Of a DNA stretch of 64,000 nucleotides, positions 12,801 to 20,869 are shown piece by piece. This DNA comes from Charina bottae. Lineage: Eukaryota; Chordata; Lepidosauria; Squamata; Charinaidae. Made by a program: the position numbers and the translations under genes. Positions within the stretch are counted from its first letter, which is position 1; each line of letters opens with the position of its first letter. Below the pieces are notes generated by a model. The model was not told the origin of the DNA. It was given only the letters and a program-made list of their open reading frames with translations, and ran no database searches. Location: assembly GCA_023362775.1 (NCBI GenBank), contig JALMGJ010000015.1, positions 13,378,501 to 13,442,500 on the forward strand, written 5' to 3'.

Positions 12801-14614
12801 AATAATTCTGTAACTTCTGGCCTATATTTGAGCCTGAATGTGCAGGGGTTTCCCGAGGCCTGAAAAATATTTCAAGGGTTCCTCCAGGGTCAAAAGGTTG
12901 AGAAAGGCTGCCATGTACGCATGTATCCAGAAAAGAGCATGGTCAGGACAAACTAACTCCTCATACTAGCTGAATTAACTACCAATTAAACTTCACTTCT
13001 TTTACAACGAGGCACCAATCTGTAAAATTGATTCTTCCTTCCCCTGCAAGTATGTTCACAACCCACCCTTTCACAGATACAAACCACCCTCTCTTATACG
13101 GACAAGTACACACCCCTCATCCCAACAGAAAGGGTGGAGGAGAGGATGGGGAGAGGGTGAGGGTGAAGAGTAGCGAAGAGGACAGGAAAGGTGAAGCCAA
13201 TGCCATGGTTTCTATCTCATTAAGAGCGAGACTTCTAGAAAAATGCCTGTGGTCAGTAGTTGGGTAGTCTCATTGATCTATAGCAGTGTTTCTCAACCTT
13301 GGCAACTTTAAGATGTGTGGACTTCAACTCCCAGAATTCCCCCAGCCAGTGTGCTGGCTGGGGAAATTCTGGGAGTTGAAGTCCACACATCTTAAAGTTT
13401 TCAAGGTTGAGAACACTGATCTATAGACTCCAAACTAGTCAAAAGAGACTCATCCTCCGTGAGACAGACGAAAGTGTGCCTCTTCCTTTCAACAGGATCT
13501 ACCTCTATTCTTCAAAGGTAAGATCACCCTTCAAATTCCCACAGCGATAATTCGGAACCGACCCTTGTCTTCCTTTCAGGGAAGTTTGAATTTAAAAAAA
13601 AAAAAATGGTTCCGCAAAAGTGATTTCCTGGTGAGTTGGTTAGAAAGAGTTTAGAGTTATTTTTAGTTCAAGGGCTTCTAAAATATGCATCTTTTCTGTT
13701 ACATGGACTTACCCTCTTTTTTGTTACATGAACTGCCTGAGCTGAGCATAATAAAAAATAATGTTTCGTTTTTCAAAACTGCAACATTTAGATAATTTAT
13801 GAAAATGTAAGTTGATTGGATAAATTATTTGGATGCTAGTCAAATGCATGAAAGACAAATATGTATATGTTTCTTTCTTATGTATGCCCAAATTGTTAAC
13901 ATTTTGCCAAGTATGTTAGCTTTGCTAACAGTAGACAGAATCAACCAGTTTTGTTGGAAAATGGTACAAGGCGTTTGGTTTATTATGTGGCAACAAAAAC
14001 AGTCTGGTTTTTTAAGAACAAATTAAGTTGTGTTTGTTTAAAAATAAAAAAGGGAATTCTACATCGAATTCAACAAAGCTGAAGTGTATAACAAAACTAA
14101 AAGCAGAAAGCTGACAGAGCCCCTTAAAAAACATATTTAAGTTATTACTTAAAGCAGCTGTGGAAAAATATAGTAAGTTTTTACAAACATCTGGGAGGCA
14201 CTAGCTTCTATCTGGAACTGTTCTAGGAATCAGTCAGCAGCACATTTCTTGCTGCCCGAGGTGATCTGCTACAAGGTAAAGGCAAAAAAGAATAGCTACT
14301 CACACTTCACAGACTTCTTTCACAACTGCTGACAAAGGTTTAGCCTGTAATTAAACATAAACATCAAGTGAAGGTTTCAGCATGAATTCACCCTTGGGCA
14401 GACCTTGTGCGTGGGAAATAAAATTGGGCACTTCTGTGCTGGAACACCTCTTGAAAGTGCATTGTGCAAACTGGTGACAAATGTAAAGAACCTCTTACCT
14501 GATTCAGTTCTATGAGCTGGGGAATTGCACCCATCATCTGCACAGCAATTTTGACAACATCTTTGGAAGGTGGCATGGTCCTCCCCGTCTCCTAGTCACA
14601 CCTGCAGGGAGTTC
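726..14614 (-). CDS. ELMO3: ELMO3, engulfment and cell motility protein 3 (partial, 3' end off window)
   Basis: Scaffold protein that binds DOCK-family exchange factors and helps activate Rac at the membrane in phagocytosis and cell migration (family knowledge). Fifteen coding exons are readable on the minus strand: 14499-14576, 14304-14344, 12015-12087, 11666-11716, 10145-10314, 9163-9262, 7129-7280, 6504-6582, 6309-6359, 5918-6040, 5685-5816, 4746-4850, 3607-3715, 2335-2471, 726-889. They give 521 in-phase codons, every junction GT-AG. Residues 1-290 are the ARM-like N-terminal part; about 300-490 is the ELMO/CED12 domain (segments [48 protein letters not shown]). The PH domain and C-terminal proline-rich tail are missing because the gene runs off the left edge. 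The start at 14576 ([12 protein letters not shown]) matches the family start. Placement directly downstream of E2F4 on the same strand distinguishes it from ELMO1/2. The acceptor of coding exon 14 lies in a 110-bp tandem array. Confidence 0.95.
990..1540 (+). repeat. CORE-SINE (MIR-like), internally amplified four times
   Basis: tRNA-derived SINE with B-box-like GAGTTCTAGTCC and the CORE segment (gctgggtgaccttgggccag), ending in an A-rich ...aaggtgggataaaaaat tail. The body is repeated in tandem: GAGTTCTAG occurs at 1030, 1132, 1234 and 1336, an exact 102-bp period. The head is truncated. Because 102 is a multiple of 3, spurious ORFs run through both strands here. Confidence 0.85.
1940..2030. 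repeat. Imperfect AT-rich ATT/ACTATT microsatellite
   Basis: Irregular iteration of ttatta and ttactatt units in an ELMO3 intron. Confidence 0.7.
2335..2471 (-). CDS. ELMO3: ELMO3 coding exon 14, its acceptor inside a tandem array
   Basis: Encodes (C)[14 protein letters not shown] followed by a segment ending ATQEDFDK. Donor gtatgg; acceptor ttgcag at 2472-2477. The first 41 bp of this exon (2431-2471) plus the upstream intron form copy 1 of the 110-bp array. Only this copy continues into the rest of the exon and a donor, so it is the functional one. Confidence 0.93.
2431..3090 (-). repeat. 110-bp tandem array (6 copies) duplicating an ELMO3 splice acceptor
   Basis: The motif gccaaagaacatgggg recurs at 2431, 2541, 2651, 2761, 2871 and 2981, an exact 110-bp period over 660 bp. 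Read on the minus strand, each unit holds a 3' splice site (TTGCAG) and 41 bp coding SETAQAF-PMFFGQ, then intron sequence. Copies 1 and 6 share exon variants (Tyr codon, ACG) and the CAATGAGG intron variant; copies 2-5 share others (Phe codon, ACA, CAATAAGG). This pattern points to recent unequal exchange inside an array. Confidence 0.95.
3607..3715 (-). CDS. ELMO3: ELMO3 coding exon 13
   Basis: Encodes [20 protein letters not shown] and continues to [10 protein letters not shown], ending one base into the Cys codon completed by exon 14. Acceptor ttcttag; donor gtgagt at 3601-3606. Too short to stand out as an ORF; found by matching the ELMO family between exons 12 and 14. Confidence 0.92.
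4305..4400. repeat. Old SINE-like fragment
   Basis: Stretch with the dispersed-repeat phrase tgtgccattaagtctgtgtg and ccatctccaggatgagcc, resembling a degraded squamate SINE. The family is not certain. Confidence 0.4.
4746..4850 (-). CDS. ELMO3: ELMO3 coding exon 12
   Basis: Encodes [20 protein letters not shown] and on to NAYSR, in the ELMO domain. Acceptor tttcag, donor gtaaga; phase 0 on both sides. Confidence 0.95.
5685..5816 (-). CDS. ELMO3: ELMO3 coding exon 11
   Basis: Encodes [14 protein letters not shown] through [13 protein letters not shown], the conserved ELMO-domain core. Acceptor gtgcag, donor gtgagt; phase 0 on both sides. Confidence 0.95.
5918..6040 (-). CDS. ELMO3: ELMO3 coding exon 10
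   Basis: Encodes [20 protein letters not shown] through [10 protein letters not shown]. Acceptor ctccag, donor gtctgt; phase 0. Confidence 0.95.
6309..6359 (-). CDS. ELMO3: ELMO3 coding exon 9 (51 bp)
   Basis: Encodes [17 protein letters not shown]. Acceptor tttctag, donor gtgggc. Confidence 0.93.
6504..6582 (-). CDS. ELMO3: ELMO3 coding exon 8
   Basis: Encodes [18 protein letters not shown] through GETERR, with one leading base completing the Val codon of exon 7. Acceptor taatag, donor gtaagg. Confidence 0.93.
7129..7280 (-). CDS. ELMO3: ELMO3 coding exon 7
   Basis: Encodes [20 protein letters not shown] through [11 protein letters not shown](V). Donor gtaagc is preferred over an overlapping gt two bases earlier because only it keeps the frame into exon 8 (LQVMN, as in the family). 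Confidence 0.93.
7586..7894 (+). mobile_element. hAT-type nonautonomous element, family C, copy 1
   Basis: Ends CAGCCTTTCTCAACC and GGAGAAACCCTG, flanked by a perfect 8-bp target duplication GTCTAGAA (7578-7585 and 7895-7902). The interior matches the copy at 12.5 kb in opposite orientation. No transposase. Confidence 0.9.
8791..9112 (+). mobile_element. hAT-type GC-rich element, family D, copy 1
   Basis: Ends CAGGGGTGGG and CCCCACCCCTG, flanked by ACCTAGAT / ACCGAGAT (8 bp, one mismatch). The interior repeats a unit containing GATTGGCTCCC (inverted CCAAT box) and CCCGCCCC (GC box). GC-rich ORFs in it are not genes. Confidence 0.88.
9163..9262 (-). CDS. ELMO3: ELMO3 coding exon 6
   Basis: Encodes [20 protein letters not shown] through TFIKK. 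Acceptor ctccag at 9263-9268 is chosen over the nearer tacag because only it keeps phase with exon 5 (EEDN-N-TGEIL). Confidence 0.93.
10145..10314 (-). CDS. ELMO3: ELMO3 coding exon 5
   Basis: Encodes [19 protein letters not shown] through [11 protein letters not shown]. Acceptor tggcag, donor gtgagt. Confidence 0.95.
10541..10585 (-). repeat. Orphan BovB-like SINE tail
   Basis: On the minus strand it reads ...CTCCGAGAATCGGACACAAT, the same tail as the CORE-SINE at 10.9 kb, but without its body. Confidence 0.55.
10885..11325 (-). repeat. CORE-SINE with three 102-bp bodies and a BovB-like tail
   Basis: Head at the right (gccagtttggtgtagtg, tRNA A-box-like). Three tandem bodies: GACTAGAACTCTCAGTCTCC at 11051, 11153 and about 11254. 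The 3' end is at the left, reading on the minus strand CCGAGAATCGGACATGATTG then A-rich. The tail differs from the ...gggataaaaaat tail of the copies at 1 kb and 55 kb. Confidence 0.85.
11666..11716 (-). CDS. ELMO3: ELMO3 coding exon 4 (51 bp)
   Basis: Encodes [17 protein letters not shown]. Acceptor ttgttag, donor gtaggt. Confidence 0.93.
12015..12087 (-). CDS. ELMO3: ELMO3 coding exon 3
   Basis: Encodes [18 protein letters not shown] through AYITEL. Acceptor atatag, donor gtgagt. Confidence 0.93.
12487..12910 (-). mobile_element. hAT-type element, family C, copy 2 (with nested insertion)
   Basis: Perfect 8-bp duplication CCATGTAC at 12479-12486 and 12911-12918. Same family as 7586-7894 in reverse. 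Interrupted at 12649-12753 by a Penelope-like fragment that is absent from copy 1. Confidence 0.9.
12649..12753 (-). mobile_element. Short Penelope-like insertion with hammerhead-like core
   Basis: A 105-bp insertion flanked by ACACTGT (12642-12648 and 12754-12760). On the minus strand: CTGAAGT, stem GTTGCC / GGCAAT with short loop, then GAAAC and GTC. This has the order of a hammerhead ribozyme core (CUGANGA - stem II - GAAA - short stem III - cleavage site), with A9 of the core changed to T. Confidence 0.72.
13284..13418. mobile_element. Palindromic hAT MITE, family A, copy 1
   Basis: Whole element is a near-perfect inverted repeat (cagtgtttctcaaccttgg ... ccttgaaaac type arms meeting at a ccagcc/ggctgg centre). 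8-bp duplication ATCTATAG on both sides (13276-13283, 13419-13426). Confidence 0.92.
14304..14344 (-). CDS. ELMO3: ELMO3 coding exon 2 (41 bp)
   Basis: Encodes [13 protein letters not shown] plus two bases. Acceptor attacag, donor gtgagt; phases link exons 1 and 3. Confidence 0.92.
14499..14614 (-). CDS. ELMO3: ELMO3 first coding exon (start codon at 14576) with short 5' UTR
   Basis: CDS 14499-14576 encodes [20 protein letters not shown] then LIELNQ; donor gtaaga. A good acceptor (gctttttcag) sits at 14615, so the 5' UTR part is probably 14577-14614. That implies an upstream noncoding first exon, possibly in the CpG island near 17 kb. Confidence 0.85.
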
Positions 14615-15000
14615 CTGAAAAAGCATGCAGACATCCATCGTCACATAACCGTAAGAGAGATCAGGAAGGAATAATCCAATGCAGGAAACAGAAGAGTTTA
14701 TTGCTAGGATATTTGATGACACACAGGCAAAACACAATTGGTTTTGCACCTATATGCAAAACAGGGCATTTCTGCAACTGACACGCATGGGAATGACTTG
14801 CAGACCGCATGCTGACTTGATCTGTGCACTGGGTTGAAACTAGGCACTTAACAACCCTGAGACTGCATATGAACTTGCAAATTGAACTGAAATTGACTTG
14901 CATGTCTGTGTACAACTGATATGCACCTATGGACATGATATGCAGAATGGCTACAACCCCATCGCCTGCAAAGGAACAGCAGAGTGGCTCCCACTGTATA

Positions 15001-15599
15001 CAGGTAGCCCTCCTTTAGTGAGTGTTCAGTGACAACGGTGATGAAAAAGTAACTTTACGACCAATCCTCGCATTTATGACCTTTGCAGGTCTGTAAAGCA
15101 TAGGGGGGAAAAAAGGTAAAGGTGCCCCTCGCACATTTGTGCAGTCGTGTCCGACTCTAGGGGCCAGTGCTCATCTCCGTTTGTTAGCTGAAGAGCCAGC
15201 GTGGTCCGAAGACGCTTCCATGGTCATGTGGCCAGCATGACACACACGGAACACTGTTACCTTCCCACCGAAGTGGTACCTATTTATCTACTTGCATTTG
15301 CATGCTTTCGAATTGCTAGGTTGGCAAGAGCTGGGGCGAGTGTGGGAGCTCACTCTGTCACGCGGGACTAGGGATTCAAACCTCCGAACTTGCAATCTTC
15401 TGATCGACAAGCCTGGCGTCTTACCCACTGAGCCACCGCGCCCCTTCTAAGTCCCTTGTACCCTTTCCTAAATGCAGCCCCCCAAAGCATAGGAAAGCTG
15501 AAGTAAAATCATAAGCAGAGTTGTGGTTTCACTTAGTGGCCGCTTCACTTAACGACTGAGTTGCCGATCCCAATTGTGGTCACTAAACAAGGACTCCTG
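15001..15599 (+). mobile_element. Tc1/mariner-like MITE split by a Sauria SINE
   Basis: Termini CAGGTAGCCCTC and AAGGACTCCTG flanked by TA. The interior matches the elements at 17.9 and 41.9 kb. A SINE is inserted at 15105-15483. Confidence 0.8.
15105..15483 (-). mobile_element. Sauria SINE, copy 1
   Basis: tRNA-like head on the right, ending by GGTTTGAATCCC-type B box and tggctcagtgg A box on the minus strand. The 3' tail at the left carries the AGAGTCGGACACGACTG motif shared with BovB. 10-bp duplication AAAGCATAGG at 15095-15104 and 15484-15493. Confidence 0.92.
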
Positions 15600-16010
15600 T
15601 AGTTGGTATTATCTTCCCTTTCCTTGCACGACTGAAGTGGCCTCAAGGAGAGGAATGAATGGTCAAGCCTTCCCTGCCATAAGTGACCCAATCATAGGAA
15701 AAGACTCAGCCGCTTTAATTAGTTGCAGACCAGTGCAGTCTTTGGGCCTTGGTGTGTTTCAAAGGACCTTTCCAGAATCAAATTTGAAATGCTGCACAGC
15801 TTACTGCAAACCATCATTGCTCGCTTGGTTCCTGAACTTTGTTCAGCAAGCAAGCAGGTGGGGGGGGGGGGAAAGGAGGAGGAGGAGGAGGAGGAAAGTA
15901 ACTCCAAGTCACATCTGTCTGACAGGAGCCACTGCAGTGTGTTCATTAGTCGGAGGGGTGGGGAGTTAACTAGAAACCCACAAATGGATCTAATTCTATT
16001 CTACTTATTT

Positions 16011-16096
16011 ATTTATTATTTAAATTTATCCCCGCCCATCTCCCCGAACAGGGGACTCTGGGCGGTTTACAACATAACAATGGTTAAAATCTATAC
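16011..16096. repeat. Old LINE-like 3' end (hAT target)
   Basis: AT-rich tract followed by cccgcccatctcccc and ggactctgggcggtttacaa. The same phrase occurs at 59.73-60.12 kb. Interrupted by the hAT element at 16097; its continuation runs to about 16410. Confidence 0.55.
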
Positions 16097-16367
16097 CAGG
16101 GCTTTCCAAAGTTTTCCCGCGGCGACACACCAACCACCGTTGGTGTGTCGCCGCAGGAAAACCCGGAAGTGCCGCCGTTGCGGCAGCGCGCAAAAACCCG
16201 GAAGCACTGCTGCCGCTTTCGGGTTTTTGCACGCCGCCGTTGGTGTGTCGCCGCGGGAAAACCCGGAAGCGCTGATGATGATCAGCGCTTCCGGGTTGTG
16301 TGGCGACACACCAGACTGTGTGTGGCGACACACTTTTGTGTCGCGACACACAGTTTGGAAAGCTCTG
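16097..16367. mobile_element. hAT element, family B1, copy 1
   Basis: Ends CAGGGCTTTCCAAAG and TTTGGAAAGCTCTG with perfect 8-bp duplication ATCTATAC (16089-16096, 16368-16375). GC-rich interior with inverted segments (ggtgtgtcgccgc, gcgcttccgggtt). Confidence 0.92.
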
Positions 16368-16899
16368 ATCTATACATATAAAATCACAATAAAACAATAA
16401 ATAGATTCTAGGAACCAGTCCTTGCCTAATGTTTAAAATTAGAGGTTTGTCATTTGGATGATTCAAAGCACTTCCTCTTAATTCCATGGGCAGCTGGCCT
16501 GCTTGGTGCTGTTCCGCCAAGAGGGACTCTGCACATGACCAGGTGCCTGCTGAGGGTGAGGAACAACTTCACTCCGGGTCCAAATCCCGGCACCAGTTCA
16601 TGCAGCCCCTCTGACCACCGCCGCCCTCCAAACTCCCCCCACAACCCCTTTCGGCTCGTCTTTTGATTCTTGCACGCACGCACGCGGAGAGTGACCTGGG
16701 TCCAAGTGCACGGCCAAGCCAAGGAGATGCCCCAGCCTCACCAGGCCTCCACCAAGAAGGGTGGCACCTCCCGTCTCCAGCTCAGCCTACCTTACAGGGT
16801 TTCAGGGGAAGGTGACAAACAGAATTGGCTTCGTGTCGAAGGAAAGCTTAGTTAGCAATACAACCTATTCCTCTTTCGTTTATTATTCCGAACCGTCCC

Positions 16900-17700
16900 C
16901 CGGAGAAGACAACTTTAGAGTGAAACCAGACCGTGCCAGGACCCGGAAACCCCTCCGCCCCCGGCCGCTTTTTCTGAAACTTTGGAAAGAAAGGATCGCC
17001 GCGACTCGCTCCGCGCTAGCCGAGAATTGCAAAGCCCTCTTACTCGTCCGCCAGCAGCTGTCCGAATCGCCCCGCTCCCAGAGAGAGGGCGCCTCCGCCT
17101 CCGCCTCTTAGCTCGGGCTTCCTCCGTCCATCCGTCCCCGGACTCGGGGCGGGGATAAACCAGCGCGCCCCAGGCGGGGAAGCAGCCGCACGGCCCAGGA
17201 GCGCTCGGCCCGAAAGACGCGCCTCTGGGCCGGCTCCCGCGGAGAAGACGGCGGGCGCCGCTTGGCGAACTGGAGCCTCCCGCGGGGAGGGCAAGAGCGC
17301 AGGGGGATGCGGGCGGGCGGGCCGGCGCGCCGCAACAGCCGCCACCGCCGCCTTCTTCCCAGCTCGGCTGCCCGTCCTTCTCCCGCTCGGCTCTCGGCAG
17401 TTCCGGGGCGGTGGCCGGCGATCCCGCCCGCCCCGAAGGAGGACGGCCGTCTCCGCCCCTGGGGAGGGAGGGCCGGCCAGCGCCGTCCGAGCGCCCCGCG
17501 TTGGGCTTCGTTGCCCGTGGACTTGTGGAGGGGTGGCTGCCCCGCTCGCCAGACGCGCGGAGCCCTGAGCCCAGCCTGTTGCGCGCGCCCAGCACGTGCG
17601 GACTCGGCTTCGGGGCGGCCACCGAGATTTGAAAAGCGGGCTGAGGCCGCAGGCGAACGAGCGCAGCCGCGATGCTTCCGGGCTCAGTCCCGCCAGCGAA
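16900..17700. promoter_or_regulatory. CpG island, likely ELMO3 promoter
   Basis: Dense CG dinucleotides and GC boxes over about 800 bp, between the E2F4 3' end and the ELMO3 start codon. On the minus strand a good donor (GTAAGAGG, just left of 17044) could end a noncoding ELMO3 exon 1. Long ORFs here are composition artefacts. Confidence 0.6.
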
Positions 17701-17907
17701 CCCAGGGAGCGGTTGGGTTTCTGCTCCAGGGGGTTCCGTGAACCAGCCGAGGAGGGTTCACCGCGGGTCAGTGTAGCGAACAGGGGCTACTCTCCAGCTC
17801 CGTCCAAGAGCTGAGGACCCTAGTCCAGACTTACCCCCCCCTTCCCCCAAACGGCTTCATTCTGCCCTTCCTGGGATTGTACTACAATGCCCATCATCTC
17901 CCTGGTA

Positions 17908-18307
17908 CAGGTAGTCCTCGCTTAACCACAATTGGGACTGGAATTTCGGTTGCTAAGTGAAGTGGTCATTAAGCAAATCCAACCCGATTTTACCTTTTTT
18001 GCAGCGGTCGTTAAGCGAATTGCCATGGGTGTTAAGGAAGCCACATGGTCATTAAGCAAACTACGCGGTTCCCCATTGATTTTGCTTGCCAGAAGCCAGC
18101 CAGGAAGGTTGAAAATGGTGATCACGTGACCACGGGATGCTGCAACGGTCATAAATGCGAACCGTCACCAAGCACCCAAATCATAATCATGTGACCGCAG
18201 GAACACTGCAATGGTTGTATGAGGACCAGTTGTAAGTCGGTTTTTCCAGCACCATCATTAAATCCAAACCATCATTAAACGAATGGTTGTTAAGCGAGGA
18301 CTACCTG
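17908..18307 (+). mobile_element. Tc1/mariner-like foldback MITE, copy 2
   Basis: Termini CAGGTAGTCCTCGCTTAA and TTAAGCGAGGACTACCTG form a long inverted repeat; TA on both sides. Confidence 0.87.
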
Positions 18308-18309
18308 TA

Positions 18310-19240
18310 CTGCCCAGTCTGGGCAGCTCTTGCCCACTTGTCAGAAGTAGATGGGGCTGAGCAATAATCCCTGGCAACTATTCAGACTGGCAGGCTGGCA
18401 AGGCAAACAGATGTGCCTTCTTGCTCACAAAGAGGAGCAGGAACAGCTGGTTTGCTGGCTGCCAGTCACGGACCCTCCACAGACTGCATTCATAACCTGT
18501 TTCTTTGCAGAGTGCGGGGCGCCCTACGCAGGGGTTTCTCCTCTTGCCACCACTCCACAAGGGTCTCCCCAGTCCAATACTGCAGCTGTTCCATTTCCCC
18601 GCAACGGCTCTCTGGGCCTTGGCCGATGCGGAGCCTTGCACAGCGGATGAATGCCAGTTCTTGGCGTTTCGCTTCAGGAGAGGCTTGATTCTCAACGAGC
18701 GTGGAGGTCCTGTGTAGGCCAGTAACTTATAGCAGCAGATTCTAATTCTAAGGCCAGCAAGTTTCTGGCCTTTCCCAGCCCTGGACAATTGTAGAACTCA
18801 ACGATGCCCATAAAAAAACATTTCTGAACATGGGAGGAGGCATCGTAAGATCAGGCAGACACCTATCCTGACTCAAAAGCAAAGGAAGAGATGATGTGTC
18901 CCTTTCACAGCATCACTGCCACGGATGGTATTTGGGTTTTGCCAAATCACGAAGGGTGTTTAGTTAAAGAGGAATTTTGCTATGTCTGGTATCCTCTAAT
19001 GGGGATGGGAATATTGTCCTGGGATGATGGAGCATGAGCAGTCATCGCATCCAGAAGACGTCCAGTGGGAGAGTGACACAGGAAAAAGAAAACACCCACC
19101 CCATATTATGGTTTATTAAGTATAATAAAACCTTCATTTATGTGTTTCTATAGATTGCTGATTGTTGATCCTATACCAAATGGAACCACAGATCTGGTGC
19201 TATGTTCAGCAGTTCAACTCTGGAATGCTTTTTAAGGACC
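18310..19240. other. Intergenic, no gene recognised
   Basis: Between the ELMO3 upstream region and the E2F4 3' end. ORFs here have no family resemblance and overlap each other on both strands. Confidence 0.4.
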
Positions 19241-19251
19241 TGTATACTTAT

Positions 19252-19590
19252 TATAGTATTATATAGGGGGCGTGGTGGCTCAGTGGGTAAGACGCCAGGC
19301 TTGTCAATCGGAAGATCGCAAGTTCGGAGGTTCGAATTCCTAACCCTGCGTGACAGAGTGAGCTCCCGCACTCGCCCCAGCTCTTGCCAACCTAGCAATT
19401 CGAAAGCATGCAAATGCAAGTAGATGAATAGGTACCACTTCGGTGGGTAGGTAACAGCATTCCGCGTGCGTCATGCCGGCCACATGACTGCAGAAGCGTC
19501 TTCGGACAGCGCTAGCTCTTCGGCTAACAGAGATGAGCACTGCCCCCTAAAGTCGGACACGACTGTGCAGGGGAAAACCTTTAACTTTGC
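19252..19590 (+). mobile_element. Sauria SINE, copy 2
   Basis: A box TGGCTCAGTGG and B box GGTTCGAATTCC near the 5' end; 3' AGTCGGACACGACTG at 19551-19565. 9-bp duplication TATACTTAT at 19243-19251 and 19591-19599. Confidence 0.92.
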
Positions 19591-20268
19591 TATACTTATC
19601 CCAAGGGGGCAGTTCTTGATTGACCCCGGCCAAAACCAGGCCTGGTTAACTCTTGCATGTGGGAGAGCACCAGAAAACATCAGGTCACAGGTTTTACCAG
19701 GAAATCAAAAGAACATCCCAGAAGATCCCACACACCACTTCTGCACCACTGCCAAGAAAATTACATCGATGGGTCCATGAGGTTAGCAGGAGCAGAGCTC
19801 ACCTCAAAGAAGACTTTACGTTGCACAATCTCACAAGCAATGGGTGAATTGGCTACACGTCATGCCAAGCCAGAAACTATGGCTCTCAAAGTACCATGGC
19901 TGGACTATATAGCACACTATGCCAGATACAAGACCCATACTATAAGAGTTTTGCATGGATGGATCCTGTTGCAACTCATGTACAATGATGGAAACTGTGC
20001 ACATACACACAACCTGAGACTGGCCCTGCAGTTGAGTGCCGCTGGCTCGGCAGATTATGTTGAATTTCTTGTACAAATGTTTCCATTGCTGAGGTGGTGG
20101 TCCGCAAAGATCCGGCAGCCCACCAAACATCCACAGGACAGTGTTCCCTAGATCTGCTCCTGATGACGACTCTGAATCCATGTTACAAACCTCAGCAAGG
20201 CCAGGGAAGAGACTCCAGTAGCCACCAAGTGACCTTGCTGGGAGCCCCACCTGTTTGTGCTGCTAGAT

Positions 20269-20403
20269 CAGTGTTTCTCAACCTTGGCAGCTTGAAGATG
20301 TGTGGACTTCAACTCCCAGAATTCCCCAGCCAGCATGGCTGGCTGGGGAATTCTGGAAGTTGAAGTCCATACATCTTCCATCTGCCATGGTTGAGAAACA
20401 CTC
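20269..20403. mobile_element. Palindromic hAT MITE, family A, copy 2
   Basis: Duplication TGCTAGAT / TGCTAGGT (one mismatch). Confidence 0.9.
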
Positions 20404-20869
20404 TGCTAGGTATTTGCTGCAACCTCCCTGGTCCAGTTGGCTGAGTGGCAGGAATTAGGAAACCATTTATCACCATTCCCAAGCCCACCGTAGGGTTGAA
20501 TTCCAATGCCGTTACCTAAAAGTGCAGGTTTTCCTCCCTTCCAACTTAGGAACGCTTTTTCATTAGATGGGAAAGAAGACATTGTCATTAAAAAAAATCC
20601 TTCAAAGTGTAATAGCACAGGAACACCTTTGTACGGTCCTCATTTGGGATCTAGCCCTTATTCCACTTCCATCTTACATCTGCAAGTACTTATAAACCCA
20701 CCTGGGACCCAAAGACGCTACCTGAAAAGACGACCTGGCGGTCAGATGCCGAGTCTTAGACACTCCCCACTCAAGACATTTTGCAGTCCCAACTCTGCAG
20801 CGCAAGACGGCCAGGCTTCAGCTGTGCCACGGAGGGTATGAAATGCTTCTCCAACGAGCCGAGAGGCAG

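Noticed and set aside
726..14576. Assignment to ELMO1 or ELMO2
   Set aside because: The family is certain, but position next to E2F4 and EXOC3L1 fits ELMO3 only.
15723..16400. 225-codon plus-strand ORF
   Set aside because: It runs through unique sequence, an old LINE end and a hAT element with its duplication; not a gene.
16915..17622. 235-codon minus-strand ORF in the CpG island
   Set aside because: Arg/Gly/Pro/Ser-rich composition, several equally long ORFs in other frames, no family resemblance; an effect of high GC.
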